From NCBI GenBank assembly GCA_024277055.1, contig JAJRVZ010000173.1, positions 1 to 36,842 on the forward strand: 36,842 nt of DNA, written 5' to 3'. Below the pieces are notes generated by a model. It was given only the letters and a program-made list of their open reading frames with translations, was not told the DNA's origin and ran no database searches. Numbering within the stretch: the stretch's first letter is position 1; each line of letters opens with the position of its first letter. The stretch comes from Calditrichota bacterium (GTDB lineage Bacteria; Calditrichota; Calditrichia; JAJRVZ01). This document shows, one piece after another, positions 7,163 to 16,089 of this stretch. A program made the translations under genes and the position numbers.

Positions 7163-9595
7163 ATGGAAAAACGATTCGAATTGAACAACGGCTGGCGGTT
7201 TTGTCTGGCTGCAAAAAATAAAAACAGCGGTGATATTCCCGAAACGATTAAATATAACCGCTGGTTTCCGGCAACGGTGCCCGGCACGGTGCATACCGAT
7301 CTGCTGGCCAACGGTTTAATTGACGATCCCTTCTTTGCCGATAACGAATTGCGCCTGCAATGGATTCACCGGCAGGACTGGCGTTACGCCCTTGATTTTG
7401 ACCTGCCGGACACTTTTGATCACAGGCAAAGAACCTGGCTGGAGTTTGACGGACTGGATACGATCGGTACCATTTTTCTGAACGGCTCGGAAATCGGGAG
7501 TGCTGAAAACATGTTTCGCCAATACCGTTTCGATATCTCGGCACAATTGAAACCCGCCGCCAATCGCCTGGAGATCCTCTTTCATTCCCCACTGGTTTAC
7601 GGTGAGCAAATGAACGAACGATTCGGCAAACTGCAGTCGGCACGTCATGACCTTCGGGCCCATATCCGCAAGGCACAATATTCATTCGGCTGGGATTGGG
7701 GGCCGGAATACCCGACCGTCGGCATCTGGCGGGCGGTACGGCTGGTACAGAACAGGCGGATGCGGGTGAACGGCGTTTATTTTGACACGCTCGAAATTCT
7801 GCCGGAAAAAACCCGCCTGCGGGTACGGCTTGATTACGAATTGTTTTCCGGTCTGCCGGCGGAAATAGTGCTGACCATGAACAACGACGGAAATGAAGTC
7901 GAATGGCTGATTGAACCCGGCGAAACGGAATTTGAATTTTTTATTGCCGATCCCGAATTGTGGTGGCCGCACGGCAGCGGTGCTCAAAACCTTTACCGGT
8001 TGCAGGTTTCGTTTTTTGATTCGGACAAATCACTACTGGCCCGGGTCACAAAAAAGGTCGGTATCCGCACGGTGGAATTGCAGCAAAAAGACGAGCATGG
8101 TGAAGCATTCCGGTTTATCGTCAATGGTAAAGCGATTTTCATGAAAGGAGCCAACTGGATTCCCTCCGATGCATTTCTTCCCCGTGTTTCGAATCGTACT
8201 TACAGGCAGCTACTGCAAAAAGCCTGTGATGCAAATATGAATATGCTGCGGGTCTGGGGCGGCGGCATTTATGAACAGGATATCTTTTATGATTTGTGCG
8301 ATGAACTGGGTCTGCTGGTCTGGCAGGATTTCATGTTCGCCTGCTCAAGTTATCCGGAACATGAAGCATTCATCGAAAATGTAGAGCATGAAGTGAAGGA
8401 TAACATGGCACGGTTACAGTCGCATCCCTGTATAGCGATCTGGTGCGGCAACAATGAAAATGAATGGATCTGGTCGCGCAGCGGTCACGGCGGTTACACA
8501 AATATGCCCGGCTACGGAATTTTTCATGAAAAACTTCCGCAGTGGGTTGCCGAAATAGACCCGCCGCGTCCCTACTGGCCCAGTTCCCCTTTCGGCAAAG
8601 GCGAAGACCCGAACGGTACAAAATCCGGCAACCGGCACGCCTGGCACATCTGGAGCGGCTGGGTGGATTATGATGAAGTTGTCGGCGACGATAGCCTGTT
8701 CGTTACCGAATTCGGTTTTCAGGCGCCGGCTAACCGGGATACATTTGAATCCGTTCTGGAAGAAAGACAGCGTGGCATTCAGGATGAAATCTTCGAATTT
8801 CATAACAAACAGACGGAAGGACCGGAGCGGTTGCTGCGTTTTTTATCGGCACACCTGCCGGTACGCACCGAATGGGATAAATATATTTACCTGACACAGC
8901 TCAACCAGGGATTCGCCCTGCAAACCTGCCTGCAGCACTGGCGCTCCCGCTGGCCGCAAACCGCCGGCGGTATTATCTGGCAGCTTAACGATTGCTGGCC
9001 GGTTTCCGGCTGGGCCCTGGTTGATTCCCGGTTAAAAACGAAACTGTCCTGGCATTTTGTACGTCGCGCCTTTGCTGATTACGCGCTTTTTTTCAAAGGG
9101 GAAGGCAGCTCCCTGCAAATCGGGGTTCATTCACCCGAAATCGATACCGAACCTTTGCGGCTGGAAATGCAATGGATCTGTGCGTCCGGCGGCGAAATAT
9201 TCCACACGGATTCCTGTGTGTATGCGGCTAACGGACAGCCGGTTAAAGCACCCATCAATCCCGAACCGGAAATCACCGATGCAATATTGCTGGTTACGCT
9301 GAAGTCCAAAACCGGCGAAATTCTGGCCCGAAACGCCCGGCCTTCAAAACCGTGGAAATATATGAAATTTCCCGCGCCCGGACTTACCGCGGACCTGATC
9401 TCCGAAAAACAATTACAACTGTCCACCGCCAAACCGGCCTGGTTTGTCGATCTGTATATGCCGGGTGTTGACTTTTCCGATCGTGGGTTTATACTTTTGC
9501 CCGGCGAGCGGAAACTGATAGATGCCATTCCTTTGAGTAAAATTGAAGTTTCGGAATCTTTCCGACTGAAATATTACTGTCTGAATGAAATATAG
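7163..9595 (+). CDS. Beta-mannosidase, glycoside hydrolase family 2
   Basis: An 810-residue GH2 enzyme that removes beta-linked mannose from the non-reducing end of manno-oligosaccharides. The order is N-terminal jelly-roll (WLEFDGLDTIGTIFLNG), Ig-like domain, then a TIM barrel starting near GANWIPSDAFLPR and RVWGGGIYEQDIFYDLCDEL. The acid/base Glu is in WCGNNENEW (E432) and the nucleophile in FVTEFGFQA (E516), both intact; WQLNDCWPVSGWALVD is a further family signature. No signal peptide is visible, so it acts on imported sugars. Its ATG directly follows the TAG of the lipoprotein gene with no gap. Length is close to bacterial beta-mannosidases. Confidence 0.97.
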   Translation: MEKRFELNNGWRFCLAAKNKNSGDIPETIKYNRWFPATVPGTVHTDLLANGLIDDPFFADNELRLQWIHRQDWRYALDFDLPDTFDHRQRTWLEFDGLDTIGTIFLNGSEIGSAENMFRQYRFDISAQLKPAANRLEILFHSPLVYGEQMNERFGKLQSARHDLRAHIRKAQYSFGWDWGPEYPTVGIWRAVRLVQNRRMRVNGVYFDTLEILPEKTRLRVRLDYELFSGLPAEIVLTMNNDGNEVEWLIEPGETEFEFFIADPELWWPHGSGAQNLYRLQVSFFDSDKSLLARVTKKVGIRTVELQQKDEHGEAFRFIVNGKAIFMKGANWIPSDAFLPRVSNRTYRQLLQKACDANMNMLRVWGGGIYEQDIFYDLCDELGLLVWQDFMFACSSYPEHEAFIENVEHEVKDNMARLQSHPCIAIWCGNNENEWIWSRSGHGGYTNMPGYGIFHEKLPQWVAEIDPPRPYWPSSPFGKGEDPNGTKSGNRHAWHIWSGWVDYDEVVGDDSLFVTEFGFQAPANRDTFESVLEERQRGIQDEIFEFHNKQTEGPERLLRFLSAHLPVRTEWDKYIYLTQLNQGFALQTCLQHWRSRWPQTAGGIIWQLNDCWPVSGWALVDSRLKTKLSWHFVRRAFADYALFFKGEGSSLQIGVHSPEIDTEPLRLEMQWICASGGEIFHTDSCVYAANGQPVKAPINPEPEITDAILLVTLKSKTGEILARNARPSKPWKYMKFPAPGLTADLISEKQLQLSTAKPAWFVDLYMPGVDFSDRGFILLPGERKLIDAIPLSKIEVSESFRLKYYCLNEI

Positions 9596-9613
9596 CCTGA
9601 AACCCGGATTCAG

Positions 9614-12600
9614 ATGAGAATCAAGTTTTTACATATCTGTCGCATCCTGTTCTTTTTATTGATCCCGCCGGTTCTATACGCCCAGCAAATTGTCATACCC
9701 CGTGTCGAATCAATGCCCAACCTGCCGCAACCATTTGAAATGCGCAACTGGCGGCAGGTAGCCCTTGACTACGACACTTTCGTTTTTGACCTTAATAAAA
9801 GCGGACAATATCTGCCGCTGATATGGACGGATAATAACGGAGTAAACTACCCCAATCACAGCCGTTTCGGAATTCACACGGTCGTCGGGACTCCTTTTCC
9901 GCTGAACGCAGAAGCGATCAATGCGCTGCCCGCAGTGATCGGCGCCGGTTTATGCGGTGTGGACAAATCCGATCAGAACGGTCGCAACTGGGTGCTGATG
10001 TGCGAGGAATGGTTCAACCGGCGGCCGCAGGAAAATGTATATCTTAACGGACCGGTAACTTCCAGCGGAAACGACTGGTGGTACGACACCATGCCCAATG
10101 TATTTTTTTACCAGTTAAACGATTTATATCCCGGTACCGGAGATTTTGATTTCCAGTTTACATCGATTGCGGATCGCTGGCTGCAGGCAGTTCAGGCCAT
10201 GGGCGGCAGCACCACCCCCTGGCAGGTTCCCTATATGAATTACCGTGCCTGGCATCTGGCGGATATGACGCCGAACAACAGCGGGGTTCCGGAACCGGAA
10301 GCCGCCGGAGCGATTGCATGGATATTATACAATGCCTGGATTCAGACTGCGGATGAAAACTATCGCATCGGCGCCGAATGGGCAATGGAATTTCTGAACG
10401 GCTGGAGCAGCAATCCTTCCTACGAACTGCAACTGCCCTACGGTGTTTACACGGCCGCACGGATGAACGCCGAACTGGGGACAATCTATGATGTGGAAAA
10501 ACTGGTTAACTGGTGCTTCAATATCGGCCCGCTGCGCCAGTGGGGGGTGATCACCGGCAGCTGGGGCGGTTACGATTGCTACGGACTGGTTGGAGAAGCG
10601 CTGGGAGAAGGACAATATGCATTCACCATGAACGGGTTCCAGATGGCGGCGGCGCTGATACCCATGGTGCGCTACGATGACCGCTTTGCCGCGGCCATTG
10701 GAAAGTGGGTACTGAATCTGGCCAACGCTTCCCGGCTGTTTTATCCCGACTTTCTTCCGGATTACAACCAGGACAGTGGGGAATGGGCGCATCAGTACGA
10801 TTCGCTCTCCGTAATCGCCCACGAGGCGATGCGCCGCGACTGGAACGGCGTCAGTCCCTATGCCACCGGCGACGCCGTCAGCGGCGGATGGGGTGCCACT
10901 AATCTTGCTCTGTATTCTTCATCGCATGTCGGCTATCTCGGCGCGGTGCTGGATACAACCGAAGTTCCGGGAATACTCATTCTCGATCTACTTAAAACCG
11001 ATTTTTATCATAACGAAGCGTACCCGTCTTTTCTGGTTTATAATCCCCATGTATCACAGCGGTCAATAACGCTGAATACAGGTAATTCGACGGTAGATAT
11101 TTATGACACAGTTGAAAACAGTTTTATAGCCGTTTCGGTCAGCGGGCCGGTCGCCGTGGATATTCCGGCTGATGTCGCTCGTGTGCTTGTTCTCGTTCCC
11201 GCCGGCGGTGTACAGCGTTACGAACTTGACCGTTTTCTGGTGAACGATGTGGTCGTCGATTATCGCGCCGGGCAAGCGGTTGTGAACCATCCTCCCCGCA
11301 TCAAAGCGTTAGCCGCAGATGCGGCACAGGTTGAATCGGGCCGGACGATTGCCCTCTATTGCACTGCAGAGGATGCGGATGGTGATTCGCTTAATTACAG
11401 CTGGCAGGTATCGGCAGGTACGATTTCCGGAATTGGTGACAGCATTCAATGGACGGCGCCCGATTCGGCAGACACGGTCTGCATCCGTTGCCTTGTCAGC
11501 GATCCTCAGGGGGCTGCGGACAGCGCCGCCGTTCAAATTGATGTTCAGACCTTTATCAACCATGATCCGCTCATTGAAAACCTGAATGCCGTGCCCCGAA
11601 AGCTGGACCTGCAGGCCTCAACCTCCGTCCGCTGCTTGGCAACCGATGCCGATAATGACAGTCTACAGTATGAATGGTCAGCCAAAGCGGGCAGTTTTTC
11701 CGGAAACGGTGCCATCGTGGAATGGACGGCACCGGATACAGCAGGAAATTATTATCTGGCTTGTAAAGTTACCGATTCACACGGTGGATTTGTACGGGAC
11801 AGCATCCGTGTGATGGTGCGTGATTTTTCTCAGCAGCAGACCGGTTCGATGATCGCCTGGTATCCGCTGGACGGCAATGCGCAGGATGCCGGCGGTAACG
11901 GACACCACGGTTCGGTAAACGGAGCCGTTCCGGTGGCCGATCGGTTCGGAAACAACAACAGCGCTTTTTGGTTCGACGGCGTAAACGACAATATCACCGT
12001 TCCCAATCATGACAGCCTTAATTATCAGCAGGCCATATCGATCAGTTTCTGGATGCAGATCGGTGAATTTTATGAACGGGAAGCCCACCCGTTGTCGCAC
12101 GGAAGCTGGCAGAATCGCTGGAAAGTTTCCATCGGCTCCCGGCGCCTGCGCTGGACGATAAAAACGGATTCGCCGCAAAACGGCGGTGTCATCGATCTCG
12201 ATAGCGAAAGCCTGTTGCAAACTTTCACGGATTATCATGTAGTTGTAATTTATGACGGGACCGATATGGAGATATGGATCAACGGTCAGCTGGATGCCTT
12301 TGCCTCATGGAGTGGAAATTTGCTTCCGTCGCCGGTTGATTTTCTCATGGGACAGGTACTGCCGTCACAAAGCCAGTATAATTTCAAAGGAATTCTGGAT
12401 GATGTGCGTATTTTTGACTACGGTCTGACGGTTGATGAAATCCGGTCGTTATATAGCGCTACAAGAATTTACGGTCCGCTGACCGAATCCATTCCCAATC
12501 AATTTTTTCTCTACCAGAATTATCCGAACCCGTTTAATCCGCTGACAAAGATTTCTTTTGATCTGCCGACCCGCCAATTTATATCGCTGCAGGTTTACAA

Positions 12601-12763
12601 TTCCCTGGGTCAGATGATCGTTACGCTGATCGAATCAAATATGCCTGCAGGACATCATACCTGTGTTTTCGATGCCGGCGACATCGCCGCCGGAATCTAC
12701 TATTATCAATTGAAGGGCGAATACATTCCACGACAGACCCGCAAAATGCTGCTGCTTAAATGA
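9614..12763 (+). CDS. Secreted multidomain protein: toroid-like domain, PKD-like repeats, LamG, T9SS tail
   Basis: A 1049-residue exported protein. Signal peptide: residues 1-23 (ILFFLLIPPVLYAQ). Residues ~25-480 form a Trp/Tyr-rich helical region (EPEAAGAIAWILYNAW, GSWGGYDCYGLVGEA) that looks like an alpha/alpha-toroid catalytic domain of unknown family, followed by a beta-rich segment to ~555. Two tandem PKD/Ig-like repeats (~557-742) share ADGDSLNYSW/ADNDSLQYEW and EWTAPDTAG-type motifs. A LamG/concanavalin-type domain starts at WYPLDGNAQDAGGNGHHG (~748-950). The last ~80 residues are a type IX sorting domain (LYQNYPNPFNPLTKISFDLP ... GIYYYQLKGE). Probably cell-surface or released, attacking or binding extracellular mannan; that substrate is inferred only from being last in the mannoside operon. 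No strong ribosome site or terminator was seen. Confidence 0.88.
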   Translation: MRIKFLHICRILFFLLIPPVLYAQQIVIPRVESMPNLPQPFEMRNWRQVALDYDTFVFDLNKSGQYLPLIWTDNNGVNYPNHSRFGIHTVVGTPFPLNAEAINALPAVIGAGLCGVDKSDQNGRNWVLMCEEWFNRRPQENVYLNGPVTSSGNDWWYDTMPNVFFYQLNDLYPGTGDFDFQFTSIADRWLQAVQAMGGSTTPWQVPYMNYRAWHLADMTPNNSGVPEPEAAGAIAWILYNAWIQTADENYRIGAEWAMEFLNGWSSNPSYELQLPYGVYTAARMNAELGTIYDVEKLVNWCFNIGPLRQWGVITGSWGGYDCYGLVGEALGEGQYAFTMNGFQMAAALIPMVRYDDRFAAAIGKWVLNLANASRLFYPDFLPDYNQDSGEWAHQYDSLSVIAHEAMRRDWNGVSPYATGDAVSGGWGATNLALYSSSHVGYLGAVLDTTEVPGILILDLLKTDFYHNEAYPSFLVYNPHVSQRSITLNTGNSTVDIYDTVENSFIAVSVSGPVAVDIPADVARVLVLVPAGGVQRYELDRFLVNDVVVDYRAGQAVVNHPPRIKALAADAAQVESGRTIALYCTAEDADGDSLNYSWQVSAGTISGIGDSIQWTAPDSADTVCIRCLVSDPQGAADSAAVQIDVQTFINHDPLIENLNAVPRKLDLQASTSVRCLATDADNDSLQYEWSAKAGSFSGNGAIVEWTAPDTAGNYYLACKVTDSHGGFVRDSIRVMVRDFSQQQTGSMIAWYPLDGNAQDAGGNGHHGSVNGAVPVADRFGNNNSAFWFDGVNDNITVPNHDSLNYQQAISISFWMQIGEFYEREAHPLSHGSWQNRWKVSIGSRRLRWTIKTDSPQNGGVIDLDSESLLQTFTDYHVVVIYDGTDMEIWINGQLDAFASWSGNLLPSPVDFLMGQVLPSQSQYNFKGILDDVRIFDYGLTVDEIRSLYSATRIYGPLTESIPNQFFLYQNYPNPFNPLTKISFDLPTRQFISLQVYNSLGQMIVTLIESNMPAGHHTCVFDAGDIAAGIYYYQLKGEYIPRQTRKMLLLK

Positions 12764-12795
12764 ATTTCTTTTTATACGCTGTTGGAATGAATCAC

Positions 12796-12827
12796 TGATT
12801 TTGATTGTTGGAGTAAGTATAATTTTG
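12796..12827 (+). promoter_or_regulatory. Candidate promoter for the MFS gene
   Basis: A perfect TATAAT lies at 12818-12823, with a weak -35 (CTGATT, 12795-12800) 17 bases upstream. The same stretch also fits the Bacteroidetes-type -7 element TAnnTTTG (TAATTTTG, 12820-12827) with TTTG 16 bases upstream. Either reading places the transcript start about ten bases before the ATG at 12841, giving a nearly leaderless mRNA, which agrees with the absence of a Shine-Dalgarno sequence. Confidence 0.45.
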
Positions 12828-12840
12828 CCGTAACAAATAT

Positions 12841-14160
12841 ATGCAAAAACAGCAAGCCACTTATCCCATCTACCCCATCCTGTCCGTCAATTTTGTCGGC
12901 ACCCTGGGTTTCAGCATCGTTCTACCGTTCCTGATATTTCTGGTTACCCGCTTCGGCGGCAATGCGTTTATTTACGGATTGACTGGTGCCACCTACTCAT
13001 TTTTTCAATTTATCGGTGCACCGTTACTGGGACGCTGGTCGGATCGCAGCGGGCGCCGGAAAATTCTGTTGCTCAGCCATCTGGGCACACTTTTTTCCTG
13101 GCTGATTTTTCTGGTTGCCCTGTACACGCCGGTTGAACCGCTTGCCGAAATCGACTGGCCGCTGGCCGGCGCTTTTACCCTGACGCTTCCATTGCTGATC
13201 CTGTTTGCAGCCCGTGCACTGGATGGCATTACCGGTGGCAATATTTCCGTGGCCAATGCTTATCTGGCGGATATTACCCCGGACGAGCAGCATAACGCCA
13301 ATTTCGGCAAAATGGCTGTTTCAGCCAACCTGGGTTTTGTCGTCGGTCCGGCCATTGCCGGGTTGCTCGGAACAACAGCCTGGGGCGAGGTCCCACCGGT
13401 GTTGGCAGCCATTGCCATTTCAGTAGTGGCTGCCCTGCTGATAATTTTTGCACTGAAGGAACCGGAGCATTGTGAACTGGACAGCGATCCTTTACCGGGT
13501 GGCGTTCGCAAACTTCTGGGACAGGAATTAAAAGACTGTTTTCAACCGACCGGTTCGGAGCCGGTCGGTTTCCGTGAAATTCTCGGAATGGCCCCTGTGC
13601 GCCGCTTGCTGGCAATCTATTTTTTCGTGTTTCTGGGCTTTAACTTTTTTTATATCGCCTTTCCGGTGTACGCGGTGAAAGAGCTGCACTGGCAACTCAG
13701 CGATACCGGACTGTTTTTTTCATTTTTCGGGCTGGCAATGGGATCGGTACAGGGTCCGCTGCTCAGCCGCCTGTCGAAAAAGTACGAAGAATCGAAACTG
13801 ATCGTTGCCGGTAACGTGATTCTTATCGGCGGATTTTTGCTGTTTACATCGACTGCGACAATAATCATGTACGCAGCCGCCCTTTTGATTTCGCTGGGAA
13901 ACGGTATCATGTGGCCCTCGGTTATGGCGCTGCTTTCCAAATCGGCGAAAAAAGAATACCAGGGCGCAGTACAGGGCCTGGCCGGCAGTTTGGGCAGTCT
14001 GGCCAGTATCATCGGTTTGATTGTTGGGGGAATATTGTATGAGTGGCTGGCCGGACATATTTTCATTCTGTCGTCAGCCATAATGTTGCTGGTATTTTTT
14101 CTTTCGCTGGCTTTGCGCAAGATTACGGTAGACGGAAGCGCCGTGAATCAGATCCCATAA
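12841..14160 (+). CDS. MFS transporter, TetA/multidrug-exporter-like
   Basis: A 439-residue inner-membrane protein with about twelve hydrophobic segments. It has the MFS motif A between helices 2 and 3 (GRWSDRSGRRKILLLSHLGT) and the TetA-like feature ALDGITGGNISVANAYLADI in helix 4-5, seen in the DHA1 drug:proton antiporter group. A cytoplasmic loop separates the halves near residues 205-240. The substrate cannot be told; similarity to the TetA group does not prove tetracycline export. It follows the mannoside operon by 77 bases with its own candidate promoter, so it may also be a sugar or metabolite exporter. Confidence 0.92.
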   Translation: MQKQQATYPIYPILSVNFVGTLGFSIVLPFLIFLVTRFGGNAFIYGLTGATYSFFQFIGAPLLGRWSDRSGRRKILLLSHLGTLFSWLIFLVALYTPVEPLAEIDWPLAGAFTLTLPLLILFAARALDGITGGNISVANAYLADITPDEQHNANFGKMAVSANLGFVVGPAIAGLLGTTAWGEVPPVLAAIAISVVAALLIIFALKEPEHCELDSDPLPGGVRKLLGQELKDCFQPTGSEPVGFREILGMAPVRRLLAIYFFVFLGFNFFYIAFPVYAVKELHWQLSDTGLFFSFFGLAMGSVQGPLLSRLSKKYEESKLIVAGNVILIGGFLLFTSTATIIMYAAALLISLGNGIMWPSVMALLSKSAKKEYQGAVQGLAGSLGSLASIIGLIVGGILYEWLAGHIFILSSAIMLLVFFLSLALRKITVDGSAVNQIP

Positions 14161-14402
14161 AATTCGTTCCGGTCATTGCCGCGATTTTGCGATAAATCTG
14201 CAAGGGGATATATATCCGTCGGTCTGCTGAGGATAAAATCCTGATTGCTACCCCGCAATCCCGGTAATTCATATTTCGGAATGCAGAATTACGTACAAAC
14301 CGGCTGAATTAAACCGTTGTTGGAAACTTTTTCCGTTTTCCTGACAACTACCATATTATTTACCCGGAATATCCGGGGTGTCCGGAATACTCTCGCCGGA
14401 AG

Positions 14403-14615
14403 TTATGTCCATTGCGTAATCCGCTTGCCCTCTGAGTCAGTAAAAGAACCGGTGATAATTATGATCAGGTCGACCATCATCCAGATTCCAAGACCGCTGA
14501 TGGTAAGCAATTGCAGAACTGCGGTACCGATTTTGCCGACGAAGAAACGATGTGCACCGAACACCCCGAAAAACAAACAAAGAAGAAATGCCGGCAGAAT
14601 TCTTTTCTCGCTCAT
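14403..14615 (-). CDS. TM2-domain membrane protein
   Basis: A 70-residue protein that is essentially one TM2 domain: LPAFLLCLFFGVFGAHRFFVGK, then LQLLTISGLGIWMMVDLIIIITG. The G-x-F-G-x-H-R-F motif and two membrane helices joined by a short turn are diagnostic. TM2 proteins are small inner-membrane proteins of poorly known function. A Shine-Dalgarno sequence (GGAG) sits eight bases before the ATG. Transcribed alone, against its neighbours. The 113-codon ORF on the opposite strand (14317-14658) is a shadow of this gene. The 242 bases between the MFS stop and this gene hold nothing I can name. Confidence 0.92.
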   Translation of the reverse strand: MSEKRILPAFLLCLFFGVFGAHRFFVGKIGTAVLQLLTISGLGIWMMVDLIIIITGSFTDSEGKRITQWT

Positions 14616-14962
14616 TTTTTGTCTCCGTTACAATTTTAAATATCGGAAAAGGGTTTAAGAAAGGGAATTTTACGATAATCCTTCCGTAAAGTATAAAGAA
14701 TTTTTAAAAACTGAAAATTCATATTCATAATATTTTTATAATTTAAAGAATTTTATTGAAATCGCAGGATTTTGTGTTTTTTAGTTAATCGTGAATATTC
14801 TGATTTAAAAATTCCCTTGTTTATTTGTAGCGCGAATTACATTTCAAAGACACCTTTTTATTCAACAGACGGATTTGTAAGCAGAATTATATTTTGAATC
14901 TTCCCGTAGATTTAACCTTGCCCGTATTCTTAACGGGTTACCTAAACAAGGAGGACAGACTT
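14616..14962. other. AT-rich divergent intergenic region, 347 bases
   Basis: This stretch separates the TM2 gene (minus) from the cytochrome cluster (plus) and must carry promoters for both. It is markedly richer in A+T than the coding DNA around it. Just before the cytochrome ribosome site there is an inverted repeat, CCCGT-ATTCTTA-ACGGG (14921-14937), which could form a leader hairpin. No tRNA, small ORF with a ribosome site, or convincing plus-strand promoter was found. Confidence 0.5.
14690..14717 (-). promoter_or_regulatory. Candidate promoter for the TM2 gene
   Basis: Read on the minus strand, TTTTCA is followed after 16 bases by TATACT, placing the transcript start about 68 bases before the TM2 ATG. 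The surrounding DNA is very AT-rich, so chance matches are likely and confidence is limited. Confidence 0.35.
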
Positions 14963-15493
14963 ATGCGTACGAAGGTAAAGATTCTTGTTGTATTTGTGGT
15001 TGCCGCATTTGTTCTTACGGCCTGCAGTATGATGGCCGGAATGATGGGCATGGGCGATCTGATGACGTCTATGGAAAACATGGACGCCGTGATGTCCATG
15101 AACATGCAGCAACGTAAGCAGCATATGATGAAGAAACAGCAGGCAATGCTGGACTATGGAAAGACCCTTTTCCACGACAGCAAACTGGGCAGGAACGGAC
15201 AGAATTGTAATTCCTGTCACCCGGGCGGGGCCACCACCGGCGGAGAAGCACAGGTTCCGATGACCCGGATGAAGATGCCGATACCGACGCTGATCGGCGC
15301 CTCAGCCCGTTTCCCTAAATTTAAAGTACCGAATGATCGTGTTATCACCCTGGCGCAAATGGATAATAATTGTATAAAGATGTTCATGGGTGGTGAAGCG
15401 CTTCCGTTGAAATCGCGCGAATCGGTGGCACTTGCCATGTATGTCACTTCCTTGAGTAATGAAAATGAAGTTGCCGTCGGTTCGGGTAAATAA
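14963..15493 (+). CDS. Methionine-rich c-type cytochrome lipoprotein, paralogue 1
   Basis: I place the start at ATG 14963, not 14894, because AAGGAGG lies eight bases upstream and a clean lipoprotein signal follows (VVAAFVLTAC, lipid Cys 21). The 176-residue product has one heme site, CNSCH (C82-H86), in a class I-like cytochrome domain. The region after the lipid Cys is strikingly rich in methionine: 14 Met between residues 23 and 62 (SMMAGMMGMGDLMTSMENM). C-terminal MFMGG could supply the axial Met. It should be tethered in the periplasm or at the outer membrane as an electron carrier; the Met-rich stretch might bind Cu(I). The next gene is a close paralogue. Confidence 0.93.
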   Translation: MRTKVKILVVFVVAAFVLTACSMMAGMMGMGDLMTSMENMDAVMSMNMQQRKQHMMKKQQAMLDYGKTLFHDSKLGRNGQNCNSCHPGGATTGGEAQVPMTRMKMPIPTLIGASARFPKFKVPNDRVITLAQMDNNCIKMFMGGEALPLKSRESVALAMYVTSLSNENEVAVGSGK

Positions 15494-15526
15494 TCGAAGT
15501 TTGCAGAATAAAGAGGAGAATGAATA

Positions 15527-16087
15527 ATGAAAGTATCCAGTCGAATAATTTCCGTAATCATGTTGCTGTTTATTGTTCTGGTTGCCGGTTGCAGCATGTG
15601 GTCGCGGCACAAACCGGAAACCCACGGTGAGATGAACAAAGGTACCATGGATGAAGCGTTGGGCAATATGAAGAGAGTAATGATGATGGATATGAACGGC
15701 CGCAAGCAGTACATGATGAAAAAAGAAGCCGAAGCGCTGGCACTGGGTAAAAAATTGTTTTTCGACACCAGTCTCAGTGAAAACGGCCGTAATTGTAATT
15801 CCTGCCATCCGAACGGCACCACCACCGGCGGTGAAGTGGAGATTCCCGAGAAAATGGGTCATGGTCCTTACAAGCTGCCCATCCCGACTTTGATCGGTGC
15901 TTCAGCCCGCTTCCCGAAATACAAGGTTCCCAACAATGAAGTGATCACGCTGGAACAAATGAATAATAATTGTATTCGTATGTTCATGGGCGGCAAACGG
16001 TTGCCGCTGGACAGCCCGGAATCCTATTATCTGGCAAAATATGTCACCTCGCTCAGCAACGGTGATAATGTAAAAGTAGGTAACTGA
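15527..16087 (+). CDS. c-type cytochrome lipoprotein, paralogue 2
   Basis: A 186-residue lipoprotein (signal ending LVAGC, lipid Cys 22) with one heme motif, CNSCH (C90-H94). It is a tandem duplicate of the preceding gene: CNSCHP.G.TTGGE, LPIPTLIGASARFPK and NNCIRMFMGG are nearly the same in both. The Met-rich linker is weaker here (RVMMMDMNGRKQYMMKK). A good ribosome site (AGAGGAGA) precedes the ATG, 33 bases after paralogue 1. The conserved extra Cys in NNC (D/N-NNCI) is not part of a heme motif and is kept in both copies, so it may have a structural or metal role. Confidence 0.93.
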   Translation: MKVSSRIISVIMLLFIVLVAGCSMWSRHKPETHGEMNKGTMDEALGNMKRVMMMDMNGRKQYMMKKEAEALALGKKLFFDTSLSENGRNCNSCHPNGTTTGGEVEIPEKMGHGPYKLPIPTLIGASARFPKYKVPNNEVITLEQMNNNCIRMFMGGKRLPLDSPESYYLAKYVTSLSNGDNVKVGN

Positions 16088-16089
16088 GC

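Noticed and set aside
11287-11840. Possible DNA-level tandem repeat in the large secreted protein gene
   Set aside because: The repeat is at protein level (two PKD-like domains); the nucleotide copies have diverged, so it is described in the CDS entry.
14364-14389. CCGGAATA direct repeat and TCCGG-GGTGT-CCGGA hairpin after the TM2 gene
   Set aside because: Stem of five pairs without a T run; too weak to call a terminator.
14317-14658. 113-codon plus-strand ORF
   Set aside because: Opposite to the convincing TM2-domain gene.
15217-15862. Long minus-strand ORFs of 186 and 202 codons
   Set aside because: They lie antisense to the two paralogous cytochromes; their length follows from the duplicated codon pattern on the other strand.
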